Source: Marinifilum sp. N1E240
GTDB taxonomy: Bacteria; Bacteroidota; Bacteroidia; Bacteroidales; Marinifilaceae
Assembly: GCF_009295825.1 (NCBI RefSeq)
Contig: NZ_WHKF01000007.1
Coordinates: forward strand, 106,163-170,162
DNA length: 64,000 nt
Reading direction: 5' to 3'
Positions 36,362 to 46,712 of the stretch are shown in pieces; within the stretch, counting starts at the first letter, position 1; each line of letters begins with the position of its first letter. The notes under the pieces were generated by a model. The model made no database searches. It was not told the origin of the DNA and saw only the letters and a list, made by a program, of their open reading frames with translations. The position numbers and the translations under genes are program-made.

Positions 36362-38782
36362 ATGTGGAATAGAATTGCAGGATTAATTCTTAGGAATAGA
36401 ATATTACTTTTAGTGATAATTGGGCTGGTTACTTCTTTCATGGCGTATAAGGCACAATTTGTGGAGATGTCATATCAGTATGCAGCACTTCTTCCCGATG
36501 ATGATCCAGCCTCTGTTGAGTATGAAAAATTCAAGAGTACATTCGGTCAGGAAGGAAATGTGATGTTCTTCGCAGTGCAAGATCCCGATTTCTATGAACT
36601 TGAAAAGTTCAACGATTGGATTGCACTAGGAGATAGTCTACATGCATTAGATGGTATTGATGCAGTAGTTTCCTTAGCACACACCTGGAATATCAATAAG
36701 AATAAAAAATTGAAGCGATTCGAGTTTGAACCTATTTTTCCCAATCATCTCGACTCACAAAAACAGTTAGATAGCTTAGCTAAAATAGCGGAATCTTTAC
36801 CGTTTTATCATGGTTCTTTAATCAATAAAGAGACCAATACCTTCTTGATGGCAATTACGGTAAATTCCAAAATCATCAATTCGAAGGCTCGTGAGCCGAT
36901 GGTTGCTAAAGTTCGGGAAATCACCGATAAGTTTACAGCCAAGCACAGTTTGGATATGAAATATTCTGGTTTGCCGTACATTCGTGTGGTGACTGCCCAA
37001 ATGATTAAGGGCGAGATGAATATGTTTATTTATTTGTCATTGTTGGTTACGGCAATTATTCTTTTCATGTTCTTTCGATCGTTTAAAGTGGTTTTCTTTT
37101 GCATGCTTGTTGTCGGATTAAGTGTGATATGGGCTGTAGGATCCATGGTTTTATTCGACTACAAAATAACTTTGCTTACTGCAATGTTACCGCCATTGTT
37201 AGTTGTAATCGGAATTCCAAACTCGGTATTTCTAATAAATAAGTATCATGGTGAATATATTCGTCATAACAATAAGATAAAAGCACTGCAGAGAGTGGTA
37301 GCTAAAATTGGAAATGCAACTTTCCTGACCAATTTGACTACCGCATCAGGTTTTGCAACTTTTATTGTGACTTCCAGTCAGATATTGAAAGAATTTGGAG
37401 TGATTGCAGCATTAAACATCATGGTTGTTTTTATGCTTTCCTTGCTTTTAATTCCTATTATTTTTAGTTTCTTAAATCCACCTGATGATAAGGCTACTAA
37501 GCACTTGGATAACAAACTTACTGTATGGTTTGTAGGACGATTGGAAAAAATCGTATTGAATCATCGTAGTTTGGTTTATGCCGTTGCAATTACTTTATTG
37601 GTTTTAGGAGGTTTTGGTATCAGTAAAATAAAAAGCACTGGTTATATGGTGGACGATCTGCCTCATGACAATGTGATCTTTCAGGATTTGAAGTTTTTCG
37701 AAAAAAATATGGATGGAATCATGCCATTAGAGGTAATGATTGAAACCAAGAAGAAAGCTGCTGTTTTAAAATCATCTACTCTAAAGCGCCTAAATAAATT
37801 AAACGATTCATTAAGAGCTTATCCGGAAATATCATCCTCGGTATCGGTTGTTGAAGCTGCAAAATTTGCCAACCAAGCCTATTTTAACGGGAAAGAAAAA
37901 TACTATAAGTTACCAAGTAGTCAAACTCAAAATATTATCCTTTCGTATTTGGCTAAAGCCGATACGGGTGAAGATTCAAAAGTATTGGAGACCTTTGTGG
38001 ATTCCACTCAAAGTTTAACTCGTATGAGTTTTAGAATGAAGGATATTGGTACAACTCGTATGGCGGAGATGGAGCAGAAAATTTTGGGACATGTTCATGA
38101 TATTTTTCCAGATAACAAATACAATGTTCAGGTGACTGGATCAAGCATCATCTTTTTTAAAGGAACAAAATATCTGATAAAGAACCTGTTTTTGAGTTTA
38201 GCTTTAGCAATTTTCTTAATAGCCTCGTTTATGGCTTGGATGTTTTCTTCAAAGAGAATGGTTGTGGTAGCTTTAATTCCTAACCTGTTACCATTGGTTG
38301 TTACGGCTGCTCTTATGGGATTTTTTGGTATTCCTATCAAAGCGTCAACGATTTTGGTTTTTAGTATTGCCTTTGGTATTTCCGTTGATGATACGATTCA
38401 TTATCTGGCAAAATATCGTCAGGAGCTAAAAGCTACCAATTGGAGTATTCGTTCTTCGGTAGTATTGGCACTTCGCGAAACAGGGCAGAGTATGATGTAC
38501 ACTTCTATCATCTTGTTCTTTGGTTTCAGCATTTTTGCATTATCAGAGTTTGGAGGAACGGTTTCATTGGGAGTTCTGGTTTCATTAACCTTATTGTCGG
38601 CTATGCTTTCAAATTTGGTCTTGTTGCCATCATTATTGCTTACACTAGAGAAATTAATTACCAACCGTTCGTTTAAAGAACCATTGTTGCAGATTTTCGA
38701 TGAAGAGGAAGATATCGAATTGGATGATCTTAGAATTGCAACATTCGAAAACAAAGACGAAAAAGAAACAGCAGTGAACTAA
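36362..38782 (+). CDS. MMPL/RND family transporter (HAE3-like)
   Basis: 806 residues. Twelve membrane helices in two halves (helix 1 at 11-29; clusters near 220-370 and 605-770), each half with a large extracytoplasmic loop. The conserved acidic residue in ISVDDTIHYLAKYR in the second half and the matching PNSVFLINKYH in the first half are typical of this superfamily of lipid/hydrophobic exporters. The C-terminus is acidic (FDEEEDIELDDL). No adaptor or outer-membrane partner is adjacent. Substrate unknown; hopanoid or lipid export is common for the group. Confidence 0.9.
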   Translation: MWNRIAGLILRNRILLLVIIGLVTSFMAYKAQFVEMSYQYAALLPDDDPASVEYEKFKSTFGQEGNVMFFAVQDPDFYELEKFNDWIALGDSLHALDGIDAVVSLAHTWNINKNKKLKRFEFEPIFPNHLDSQKQLDSLAKIAESLPFYHGSLINKETNTFLMAITVNSKIINSKAREPMVAKVREITDKFTAKHSLDMKYSGLPYIRVVTAQMIKGEMNMFIYLSLLVTAIILFMFFRSFKVVFFCMLVVGLSVIWAVGSMVLFDYKITLLTAMLPPLLVVIGIPNSVFLINKYHGEYIRHNNKIKALQRVVAKIGNATFLTNLTTASGFATFIVTSSQILKEFGVIAALNIMVVFMLSLLLIPIIFSFLNPPDDKATKHLDNKLTVWFVGRLEKIVLNHRSLVYAVAITLLVLGGFGISKIKSTGYMVDDLPHDNVIFQDLKFFEKNMDGIMPLEVMIETKKKAAVLKSSTLKRLNKLNDSLRAYPEISSSVSVVEAAKFANQAYFNGKEKYYKLPSSQTQNIILSYLAKADTGEDSKVLETFVDSTQSLTRMSFRMKDIGTTRMAEMEQKILGHVHDIFPDNKYNVQVTGSSIIFFKGTKYLIKNLFLSLALAIFLIASFMAWMFSSKRMVVVALIPNLLPLVVTAALMGFFGIPIKASTILVFSIAFGISVDDTIHYLAKYRQELKATNWSIRSSVVLALRETGQSMMYTSIILFFGFSIFALSEFGGTVSLGVLVSLTLLSAMLSNLVLLPSLLLTLEKLITNRSFKEPLLQIFDEEEDIELDDLRIATFENKDEKETAVN

Positions 38783-38836
38783 TTTTTTATATTTTAGTGA
38801 GCTGAAAATTAGATGCACACTAAACTGAATTTTAAC

Positions 38837-39811
38837 ATGCATAGTTTTAAAGAGCTTCAGGAAATCGTTCAAAAAGAAATTGATGGATTGGAGTTTGCTA
38901 CACCACCCGAAGGTCTTTTCGAACCCATGAAATATATTCTGGGAATTGGAGGGAAACGACTTCGTCCAATTTTGGTACTATTAAGTGCTAACTTATTCAA
39001 AGAAGATCTGTCAAAAGTTTGTTTGCCAGCAATCGGAATAGAGGTTTTTCACAACTTTACTTTATTGCACGACGATGTAATGGACAATGCTCCTATTCGT
39101 CGTAACAAGCCAACCGTTCACGAACATTGGAATAGTAACGTTGCCATTCTTTCTGGTGATGCGATGTCTATTAAAGCCTATCAATACATTGTAAGTTGCG
39201 AAGATAGACACTTACGTGATGTGTTGACCGTTTTTAATCAAACAGCATTAGAGGTTTGTGAAGGTCAGCAGTTCGATATGGAATTTGAGGAACGAAAAGA
39301 TGTGAAGGTTGAGGAATATTTGGAGATGATTCGTTTAAAAACTGCGGTATTATTAGGTGGTAGCTTAAAAATGGGTGCAGTAATGGGTGATGCAGATTCG
39401 AAAGATTCAGATCTATTGTATCATTTTGGAGTGAATTTAGGGATGGCTTTTCAATTGCAAGACGATTTGTTGGATGTTTTTGGAGAGGAAGCTGTTTTTG
39501 GAAAGAAAATTGGTGGCGATATCTTATCAAATAAGAAAACCTTTTTATTGATTAAAGCATTCGAGACAGCAACAGGAGAGACTAAAGAAGAATTAAATTC
39601 CTGGATTGAATTGGAGAATTTTAATCCTGAAGAAAAGATTGAAAAAGTTAAGGCTATTTACGAAAAATTGAATGTTCGTGATTTCTCTCAACAGAGAATT
39701 GACGAGTACTTTTCTCTTTGTTTGGAATATCTCGATAAAGTGAATGTACCTGCCGAAAAGAAAAAGGAATTGTACACTCTTGTTAAGCGATTGGTAAATA
39801 GATCCGTTTAA
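38837..39811 (+). CDS. Polyprenyl diphosphate synthase (trans-type)
   Basis: About 324 residues of the polyprenyl synthetase family. The substrate motifs are intact: FARM LLHDDVMD, GGKRLRP near the N-terminus, GDAMSIKAY, and SARM QLQDDLLDVFG. The residue five positions before the FARM is Phe with no insertion in the motif, which in known enzymes favours shorter products (C15-C20); this is inference. It follows the MMPL gene closely and precedes atpD. An ATG at 38813 is an alternative start. Confidence 0.9.
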   Translation: MHSFKELQEIVQKEIDGLEFATPPEGLFEPMKYILGIGGKRLRPILVLLSANLFKEDLSKVCLPAIGIEVFHNFTLLHDDVMDNAPIRRNKPTVHEHWNSNVAILSGDAMSIKAYQYIVSCEDRHLRDVLTVFNQTALEVCEGQQFDMEFEERKDVKVEEYLEMIRLKTAVLLGGSLKMGAVMGDADSKDSDLLYHFGVNLGMAFQLQDDLLDVFGEEAVFGKKIGGDILSNKKTFLLIKAFETATGETKEELNSWIELENFNPEEKIEKVKAIYEKLNVRDFSQQRIDEYFSLCLEYLDKVNVPAEKKKELYTLVKRLVNRSV

Positions 39812-39858
39812 GAATGTTAAAATTTAGGATATGATACTCCTTTATTGGCAAAAAATTT

Positions 39859-39866
39859 TAAATTTG
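39859..39866 (+). promoter_or_regulatory. -7 box for atpD-atpC
   Basis: TAAATTTG, an exact TAnnTTTG, 38 bases before the atpD start. No good -33 at normal spacing. Confidence 0.5.
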
Positions 39867-39904
39867 TCTTCACGCTATATTAATGATCCAAAAAATTAAT
39901 GTAA

Positions 39905-41416
<1,512 letters not shown>

Positions 41417-41481
41417 AACCAATTATTAATTATTAATGAAAAATGTGATGGCGCATTAGTCATTAAATAGTAAACATTAAT

Positions 41482-41721
41482 ATGCATTTAGAAATAGTAA
41501 CACCGGAAAAAAGCCTTTATTCAGGAGAAGTTGTTTTGGTACAACTCCCAGGTAAAGATGGATCTTTCGAAATACTGAAAAATCACGCTCCAATTGTTTC
41601 TACTTTAGAAAAAGGAACAATTAAATTAAGACCTGTAGAAGGAGATGATGTTTTTTTTGAAGTCAACGGAGGTGTTGTTGAATGTAAGAAAAATGTAATC
41701 TCAGTATTAGCAGACAATTAG
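41482..41721 (+). CDS. atpC: F1 ATP synthase subunit epsilon, short form
   Basis: 79 residues, only the N-terminal beta-sandwich (MHLEIVTPEKSLYSGEVVLVQLPGKDGSFEIL, then GGVVECKKNVISVLAD). The ~50-residue C-terminal helical hairpin of ordinary epsilon is absent, and the gene ends cleanly before a terminator, so this is a natural short form seen in Bacteroidota rather than a truncation. The helical hairpin is what inhibits ATPase in other bacteria; that control is presumably missing. Confidence 0.92.
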   Translation: MHLEIVTPEKSLYSGEVVLVQLPGKDGSFEILKNHAPIVSTLEKGTIKLRPVEGDDVFFEVNGGVVECKKNVISVLADN

Positions 41722-41742
41722 TTTTAACTAATATATTTTAAG

Positions 41743-41771
41743 CCCCGGATAGATCATCCGGGGTTTCTTTT
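41743..41771 (+). terminator. Terminator of atpD-atpC
   Basis: CCCCGGAT/ATCCGGGG (41743-41763), a perfect 8-bp stem, followed by a T-rich stretch. Confidence 0.88.
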
Positions 41772-41799
41772 TGCATACAAATTGATTTTTCTAAATTTG
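41770..41799 (+). promoter_or_regulatory. Promoter for GT9 gene
   Basis: TTTG (41770-41773), 18 bases, TAAATTTG (41792-41799): good Bacteroidota consensus. The -33 overlaps the T-run of the atpC terminator. Confidence 0.6.
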
Positions 41800-41861
41800 C
41801 CATATCAATTTTTATAATTCAAAGAGAGTTGAATAATTTCCAATATATAGATCGAAATAAA

Positions 41862-42896
41862 ATGCCTAAAAAATTCTTAATAATACGATTCAGTTCCATT
41901 GGTGATATCATTCAATGCATGACAGTAGTTGATGGTATATTGAATCATTATCCTGATGCTGAAATTCATTGGATTGCAAGGAAGGATATGTCTTCATTTC
42001 TGGCTATGGATCAACGTATTCATAAAGTATGGGGATTTGATCGTAAAAAGGGATTTAAAGGTTTATTAGCACAAGCTAAGCAACTAAAGGCTGAGAAATT
42101 CGATTTTGTATACGATGCACATTCAAATATTCGATCAATAGTTTTAAAAACGGTGTTGGTTCCCCGATGGAAACGTTGGTTTGGAATCGGACCAAAATTT
42201 ACCATGAGAAGTAAAGATCGAATCAAAAGAATATTGCTTTTTAAGTTTAGAATCGATCGATTTCCAATGCCTTTTAAGGGAATGCGCTCTTTTAGAAAAC
42301 CTATGGAAAAATGGGGAATTGATGATTATTCGAAAGTGAATACCAATTGGTTTTTTCCAGAAGAATTGAAAGAGAAAATGGATGCCAATGTATTCTCCAG
42401 TTTAAAGGGAGATAAATCTAAATTGGTGACTTTGGTTCCATCTGCTGCTTGGATTATGAAACGTTGGCCCGTATCGCATTGGCAAAAATTGGTGAGCCTA
42501 CTTCCTGATTATAATTTTATGATTTTAGCGGGCCCTGATGATGTCTTTTGTAGTGAAATTGAAAAGGAAGCACCTGAAAAAATCTTAAACTTAGCAGGAA
42601 AAACCAATTTGTTGGAATCCTGTTATCTGACTCAAAAATCGAATTTGGTGATTTCTGGAGATACAGGATTTTTACACGCTGCCGATAAATTTAATGTAAA
42701 GGCATTATCCTTAATGGGACCAACCGCTTTTGGGTTTACAACTGGAGATCAAATTAAAACTTTGGAAGTAGATATGAAGTGTAGACCTTGTTCTAAGGAT
42801 GGCTCAGGAAAGTGTAAGATGAATATTTATCAGCAGTGTATGGTAGATATTACACCGGAATGGCTTGCTAAAGAGGTAAAATCAGCCATGATTTAA
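41862..42896 (+). CDS. Glycosyltransferase family 9 (heptosyltransferase-like)
   Basis: 344 residues. Starts MPKKFLIIRFSSIGDIIQC, the ADP-heptose:LPS heptosyltransferase motif. The middle has LVPSAAWIMKRWPVSHWQKLV, and the donor-site motif SGDTGFLHAADKF lies near the C-terminus. It adds a sugar, possibly heptose, to the LPS core in the cytoplasm. The ATG at 41862 is preferred to a TTG at 41829. It is the only recognised LPS core gene in this part of the window. Confidence 0.88.
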   Translation: MPKKFLIIRFSSIGDIIQCMTVVDGILNHYPDAEIHWIARKDMSSFLAMDQRIHKVWGFDRKKGFKGLLAQAKQLKAEKFDFVYDAHSNIRSIVLKTVLVPRWKRWFGIGPKFTMRSKDRIKRILLFKFRIDRFPMPFKGMRSFRKPMEKWGIDDYSKVNTNWFFPEELKEKMDANVFSSLKGDKSKLVTLVPSAAWIMKRWPVSHWQKLVSLLPDYNFMILAGPDDVFCSEIEKEAPEKILNLAGKTNLLESCYLTQKSNLVISGDTGFLHAADKFNVKALSLMGPTAFGFTTGDQIKTLEVDMKCRPCSKDGSGKCKMNIYQQCMVDITPEWLAKEVKSAMI

Positions 42897-42940
42897 TTTT
42901 GCATCATCTCACATTTAACAGATAATTAAGTCTTTATTTC

Positions 42941-42970
42941 TTGCTGATCTGACTTATTGTTTTAAATTTG
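42941..42970 (+). promoter_or_regulatory. Promoter for glutathione peroxidase gene
   Basis: TTG (42941-42943), 19 bases, TAAATTTG (42963-42970). Start codon 35 bases downstream. Confidence 0.6.
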
Positions 42971-43004
42971 TATCGCACGCGATAATAATTGAAAAATCAA
43001 TAAG

Positions 43005-43670
43005 ATGAAAAAACTAGCTTTAATAATGTTACTTGCAATGGGCTTTATGTCTGTACAAGTTCAGGCTCAAAACGAGAAAAAGAAAGAATGCAAAAAGGAA
43101 TGCTGTTCTAAAAAGAAATGTTCTTCTGAGAACTTGTACGGCTTTAAAATGGCTTCTCTAACAGGTGATGAAGTTGATTTGAATAAGTATAAGGGAAAAG
43201 TAGTCTTAGTGGTTAATACTGCTAGTAAATGCGGTTTAACACCTCAGTACGAAGGTTTGGAAGCCATGTATAAGAAATACAAAGATCAGGGACTTGTAAT
43301 TTTGGGTTTTCCAAGCAATCAGTTTTTAGAGCAGGAGCCAGGTACAGCTAAAGAAATTGCAGCATTTTGTGAGAAAAATTATGGTGTAAGCTTCCCAATG
43401 TTCGATAAAATTGAGGTAAGAGGTGAAAATGCTCATCCACTTTATAAAATGCTAACCAGCCAAAAACCATTTTTGGGTTTCGATGATTCAGAGTCAGGAC
43501 AGAAATTCAAAGGCTTTTTAAGTACCAAATTTCCTGAAATCTATAAAGGTGATGGTGTGAAATGGAATTTCACAAAATTTCTGATTGATAGAGAGGGTAA
43601 AGTAGTTCAACGAATTGAACCAAATATAACTCCTGAGAATATTGAAGATGATGTAAAGAAATTATTATAA
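43005..43670 (+). CDS. Secreted glutathione peroxidase-family protein with Cys-rich N-terminus
   Basis: 221 residues. A signal peptide (1-21) is followed by a lysine/cysteine segment, KKKECKKECCSKKKCS, with Cys29, 33, 34 and 39. The thioredoxin-fold peroxidase domain starts near 44. The peroxidatic Cys76 lies in NTASKCGLTPQYEGL, and FPSNQF and VKWNFTKFLID are the family's Gln/Trp-containing motifs. Cys, not selenocysteine, is encoded. It probably reduces lipid or organic peroxides in the periplasm using thioredoxin-like donors. The Cys-rich insert is unusual. Confidence 0.88.
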   Translation: MKKLALIMLLAMGFMSVQVQAQNEKKKECKKECCSKKKCSSENLYGFKMASLTGDEVDLNKYKGKVVLVVNTASKCGLTPQYEGLEAMYKKYKDQGLVILGFPSNQFLEQEPGTAKEIAAFCEKNYGVSFPMFDKIEVRGENAHPLYKMLTSQKPFLGFDDSESGQKFKGFLSTKFPEIYKGDGVKWNFTKFLIDREGKVVQRIEPNITPENIEDDVKKLL

Positions 43671-43673
43671 GAG

Positions 43674-43701
43674 AAAAGAGCTCCTCTGGAGCTCTTTTTT
43701 T
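43674..43701 (+). terminator. Convergent terminator
   Basis: AAAAGAGCTCC, TCT loop, GGAGCTCTTTT, then T residues. It lies between convergent genes and ends the peroxidase gene. Confidence 0.88.
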
Positions 43702-44587
43702 ATGTCTTAGACTGAGAGAAAATGTTTAAACTTTTCGGATCTAACTTCAGTTTAATGGTATTGCCAAAAATTACTGGTTCACCATCAACATGTCCTAGTT
43801 TAGAATTTTGATAGATGTTAATTTCATCTACAATTATTTCTTTAAAAAGTGATGAAGAATTTATTCGTTTCGAAAAAACAGCAATTGCCAAAGCAGGAAT
43901 TTGATACCACTTTGGCTTTTTAAGAAGACAAAGATTCAGTTTTCCATCATCAATTTTTGCATTTGGAGCAATGTATGCATTGTTGCCAAATTGTGAGGAG
44001 TTACAAAAACTAAGCATCATACCTTCCTCAATACTAGAGATATTATTGTTTTTAAGCTCAAATCGTTGTGTTTTGAAAGTTCTGAAACATTTTAACGTCG
44101 CTTTTATATAAGTGCTCAATCCTCGGGAATTCATCTTTTCAAATTCGTGAGAAATTTTCGCATCGAAACCAATTCCACCAACATTCACAAATCGATACTC
44201 GTTTGCCGATATTGTATCCACTTTCTGGATGTTAGCTTTATTAATCCATTGAATTGCCTTTATAGGATTCATAGGAATTCCAAGATGCCTAGCTAAGCCA
44301 TTTCCCGATCCACATGGGATTACAGCTAATGCAACAGGAGAAAAGACTAGTGCTTTCGAAATCTCATTTATAGTTCCATCTCCTCCAACGGCAATTACCG
44401 CTTCATATCCTTTTTTAATAGCATCTTTTGCCAATGCATAGCCATGTCCGGCATATTCAGTGCGAATGTAATCCGCATTAAATTTCTTTTCATTCAGATA
44501 TCTTTTGAATAGATGTTTGATCTGTTTTTGTCTGCCAGTTCCAGAAACAGGATTGATGATAATGAGTGTTTTGTATGTTGTATCCAT
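43700..44587 (-). CDS. Diacylglycerol kinase-family lipid kinase (YegS/BmrU type)
   Basis: 295 residues. The catalytic-domain motifs are INPVSGTGR at 11-19 and GGDGTINEI at 68-76, then VIPCGSGNGLARHLGIP, all typical of the DAGK catalytic domain family. The C-terminal LGHVDGEPV motif is the last conserved block. Such enzymes phosphorylate diacylglycerol, sphingoid bases or similar lipids. It follows the LTA-synthase-like gene, which may produce diacylglycerol if it uses phosphatidylglycerol (inference). Confidence 0.87.
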   Translation of the reverse strand: MDTTYKTLIIINPVSGTGRQKQIKHLFKRYLNEKKFNADYIRTEYAGHGYALAKDAIKKGYEAVIAVGGDGTINEISKALVFSPVALAVIPCGSGNGLARHLGIPMNPIKAIQWINKANIQKVDTISANEYRFVNVGGIGFDAKISHEFEKMNSRGLSTYIKATLKCFRTFKTQRFELKNNNISSIEEGMMLSFCNSSQFGNNAYIAPNAKIDDGKLNLCLLKKPKWYQIPALAIAVFSKRINSSSLFKEIIVDEINIYQNSKLGHVDGEPVIFGNTIKLKLDPKSLNIFSQSKT

Positions 44588-44601
44588 TGCAAGTAGAAGT
44601 T

Positions 44602-44640
44602 AAAAAAATCAGGAGTATTACTTGTATAAAATACTCCTGA
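44602..44640 (-). terminator. Terminator after LTA synthase-like gene
   Basis: TCAGGAGTATT/AATACTCCTGA, a perfect 11-bp stem (44609-44640), followed leftward by seven T. Confidence 0.88.
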
Positions 44641-44648
44641 AAATTTAA

Positions 44649-46559
44649 TTATTGAGCAAAATTATATCCTTTATGATGGAATAAATAACTCGCTGTTTGA
44701 TAGTAGGTAATTGCGTCGTAAAGTTCTACTTTATCAATTTCAGAAGCTTCTTGTTTCATGTTATTTACACGATAAGCTTCTGTACGTTTTGTTGGCAGTT
44801 GAACTGTTAGTTTATTCTCTTTTAACAATCCTATTTTTTGATAGGTTCCAATTAGAGCTCTGTTAGGATCCTCTAGAAGAATATCTTTCCCAAAGAATTT
44901 CGATGTGTAATCCATATTCAATAATCCCAGAATAGTAGGAGCAAAATCAATTTGGGAACACAATGAATTATTTTCTTTGGCTTTAATTATTCCTGGAGCG
45001 TATATCATAAAAGGAATGTGATATTTTTTAACTGGCAGTGATGTTTTTCCAGCGCTAGAAGCACAATGATCCGCAACAATTACAAAAAGTGTATTATCGA
45101 ACCATTCGTGTTTTTTTGCTTCACGAAGAAATTTTGCAATGGCAAAATCTGTGTATTTCACAGCGCCTTTTCTACCTGAATGAGAAGGAATATTGATTTT
45201 TCCGTTAGGATAGGTATAAGGGCGATGATTGGAAGTAGTCATGATAAAATTGTGGAATGGTTTACCTTCTGAATAGGCTTTATCAGCGACTTGTGTTGCT
45301 TTGGCAAACAAATCTTCATCGCAAACTCCCCAGGCATTTTCGAAAGTGATTTCATCCTTCTCAAAATTCTTTTTATCAACAATATTATAACCACTGTTTC
45401 CAAAAAAGTAATTCATGTTGTCAAAATAGCCATTACCTGCATATATAAAATTGGTATCGTAACCTTTCGATTTTAAGATATTACCAAGCGTAAACATGTT
45501 TTCATTGTTAGGACGTTTCACAATAGAATATCCTGGTGTTGGAGGTAAAGAAAGAGTTAAAGCTTCCATACCACGAACAGTTCTTGTTCCGGTTGCATAG
45601 AAATTGGTGAAGAATAAGGAGTGTTCTGCGATGGTATCCATATTGGGAGTAATGTTATGCTGACCTCCAAATTTGGTAAAGAATGAGCCGCTTAAACTTT
45701 CAACGGTAATCATCATTACATTGTATTTTTTATCCTCCCCAGAATAGCTGATTTCTCTTCTTACATCGAAAATATCATCGCTGATAAATTCACTATTCGA
45801 TGTTTTAAGTAGTCTTCGTAAATTGGTAAACGCTTGTTTGTCATCTATAGAATGATAAAAGGCTTTATAATCTAACTCGTTATTGCGGAATGCAGAGAAA
45901 ATTTGATAAATTCCATTGTGAGCCAATTCATTGGAATAGGTATTGTCTTGTATTTCAGCTGAAGTTTTATCGATGGTTAAGAATGCCAAAATTGGGAATG
46001 CCCAAAGAACCAAACTAATTGTAAATCGGGATACAAATCGCGACTCTGAATTTATGGTTTTATCGAAATGCTGTTTCACAAGAGCAAATATTCCTCCTGA
46101 GAGAAGAAGCATACCCATAATGATAATTGGCATAGGATACGATTCCTTAATGTTTGAAATCACTTCATGTGTATAAACCAGGTAATCAACAGCAATAAAA
46201 TTGTACCGAACGCTGAATTCTTCCCAGAAAAACCACTCACCAATACCTGAGAATACTAATATTCCTATACTTATAATAAAGAAAGCGTATGATATCCAGC
46301 GGTGGATTTTGGAATTAAAAATTTTATCAGGAACAACTAGTAGATAGAATACAAAAGGAATGATAAAATAGGAGATTGCTACCAAATCGTAGAAAAGCCC
46401 AAATGAATAAATTTGAAAGAATCGAATGAGATTTAAATCTACATTCTGAAAATCTTGAATCAATAAAATAGTCCTTACCAGAAAGGATAAGGCTAGAAAA
46501 ATAAAACTGAATATAACCAGTCCGCCATAGCGACTGCGTAGGATGTTACTGAACTTCAT
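44649..46559 (-). CDS. LTA synthase-family sulfatase (phosphoglycerol/phosphoethanolamine transferase-like)
   Basis: About 636 residues. Five membrane helices in the first ~210 residues, then an extracytoplasmic sulfatase/alkaline-phosphatase domain. The catalytic Thr is in FYATGTRTVRGMEALTL; metal-ligand motifs MMITVESLSGSF and FVIVADHCASSAG are present. In Gram-negative cells such enzymes transfer phosphoglycerol or phosphoethanolamine to envelope glycans or lipid A. The ATG at 46559 (MKFSNILRS) is chosen because the shared 19-base direct-repeat site covers the upstream candidate starts. Confidence 0.88.
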   Translation of the reverse strand: MKFSNILRSRYGGLVIFSFIFLALSFLVRTILLIQDFQNVDLNLIRFFQIYSFGLFYDLVAISYFIIPFVFYLLVVPDKIFNSKIHRWISYAFFIISIGILVFSGIGEWFFWEEFSVRYNFIAVDYLVYTHEVISNIKESYPMPIIIMGMLLLSGGIFALVKQHFDKTINSESRFVSRFTISLVLWAFPILAFLTIDKTSAEIQDNTYSNELAHNGIYQIFSAFRNNELDYKAFYHSIDDKQAFTNLRRLLKTSNSEFISDDIFDVRREISYSGEDKKYNVMMITVESLSGSFFTKFGGQHNITPNMDTIAEHSLFFTNFYATGTRTVRGMEALTLSLPPTPGYSIVKRPNNENMFTLGNILKSKGYDTNFIYAGNGYFDNMNYFFGNSGYNIVDKKNFEKDEITFENAWGVCDEDLFAKATQVADKAYSEGKPFHNFIMTTSNHRPYTYPNGKINIPSHSGRKGAVKYTDFAIAKFLREAKKHEWFDNTLFVIVADHCASSAGKTSLPVKKYHIPFMIYAPGIIKAKENNSLCSQIDFAPTILGLLNMDYTSKFFGKDILLEDPNRALIGTYQKIGLLKENKLTVQLPTKRTEAYRVNNMKQEASEIDKVELYDAITYYQTASYLFHHKGYNFAQ

Positions 46560-46608
46560 ATTTTTTGAATTGTGGGATTTGAAATGTGATTCAAAAAAAG
46601 AGTTCATT

Positions 46609-46627
46609 TCTAACAAAAATCTAACAA
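46609..46627 (-). promoter_or_regulatory. 11-bp direct-repeat operator before LTA synthase-like gene
   Basis: TCTAACAAAAATCTAACAA on the + strand: two TCTAACA half-sites spaced 11 bp. It is identical over 19 bases to 52662-52680 and lies 50 bases upstream of the gene start. The geometry is that of OmpR/PhoB-family response regulator sites. Confidence 0.55.
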
Positions 46628-46654
46628 GCGCTTAATTGGCTTGTGAAAGAATAT

Positions 46655-46705
46655 TAAAAAAACTTAAAAGCTCAGCTTTAAGAAAATTGCAATGAGCTTT
46701 TAAGT
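46655..46705 (-). terminator. Terminator of the sensor-kinase/glycosyltransferase operon
   Basis: ACTTAAAAGCTCA (46662-46674) pairs with TGAGCTTTTAAGT (46693-46705): a perfect 13-bp stem with an 18-base loop, followed leftward by seven T. Confidence 0.85.
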
Positions 46706-46712
46706 GTTTTAT

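Noticed and set aside
43005..43670. Selenocysteine in the glutathione peroxidase
   Set aside because: The peroxidatic position is a TGC cysteine codon, with no in-frame TGA.
46560..46616. Start of the LTA synthase-like protein at 46616
   Set aside because: That start lies inside the 19-base direct-repeat site and adds residues outside the membrane-helix start; 46559 fits better.
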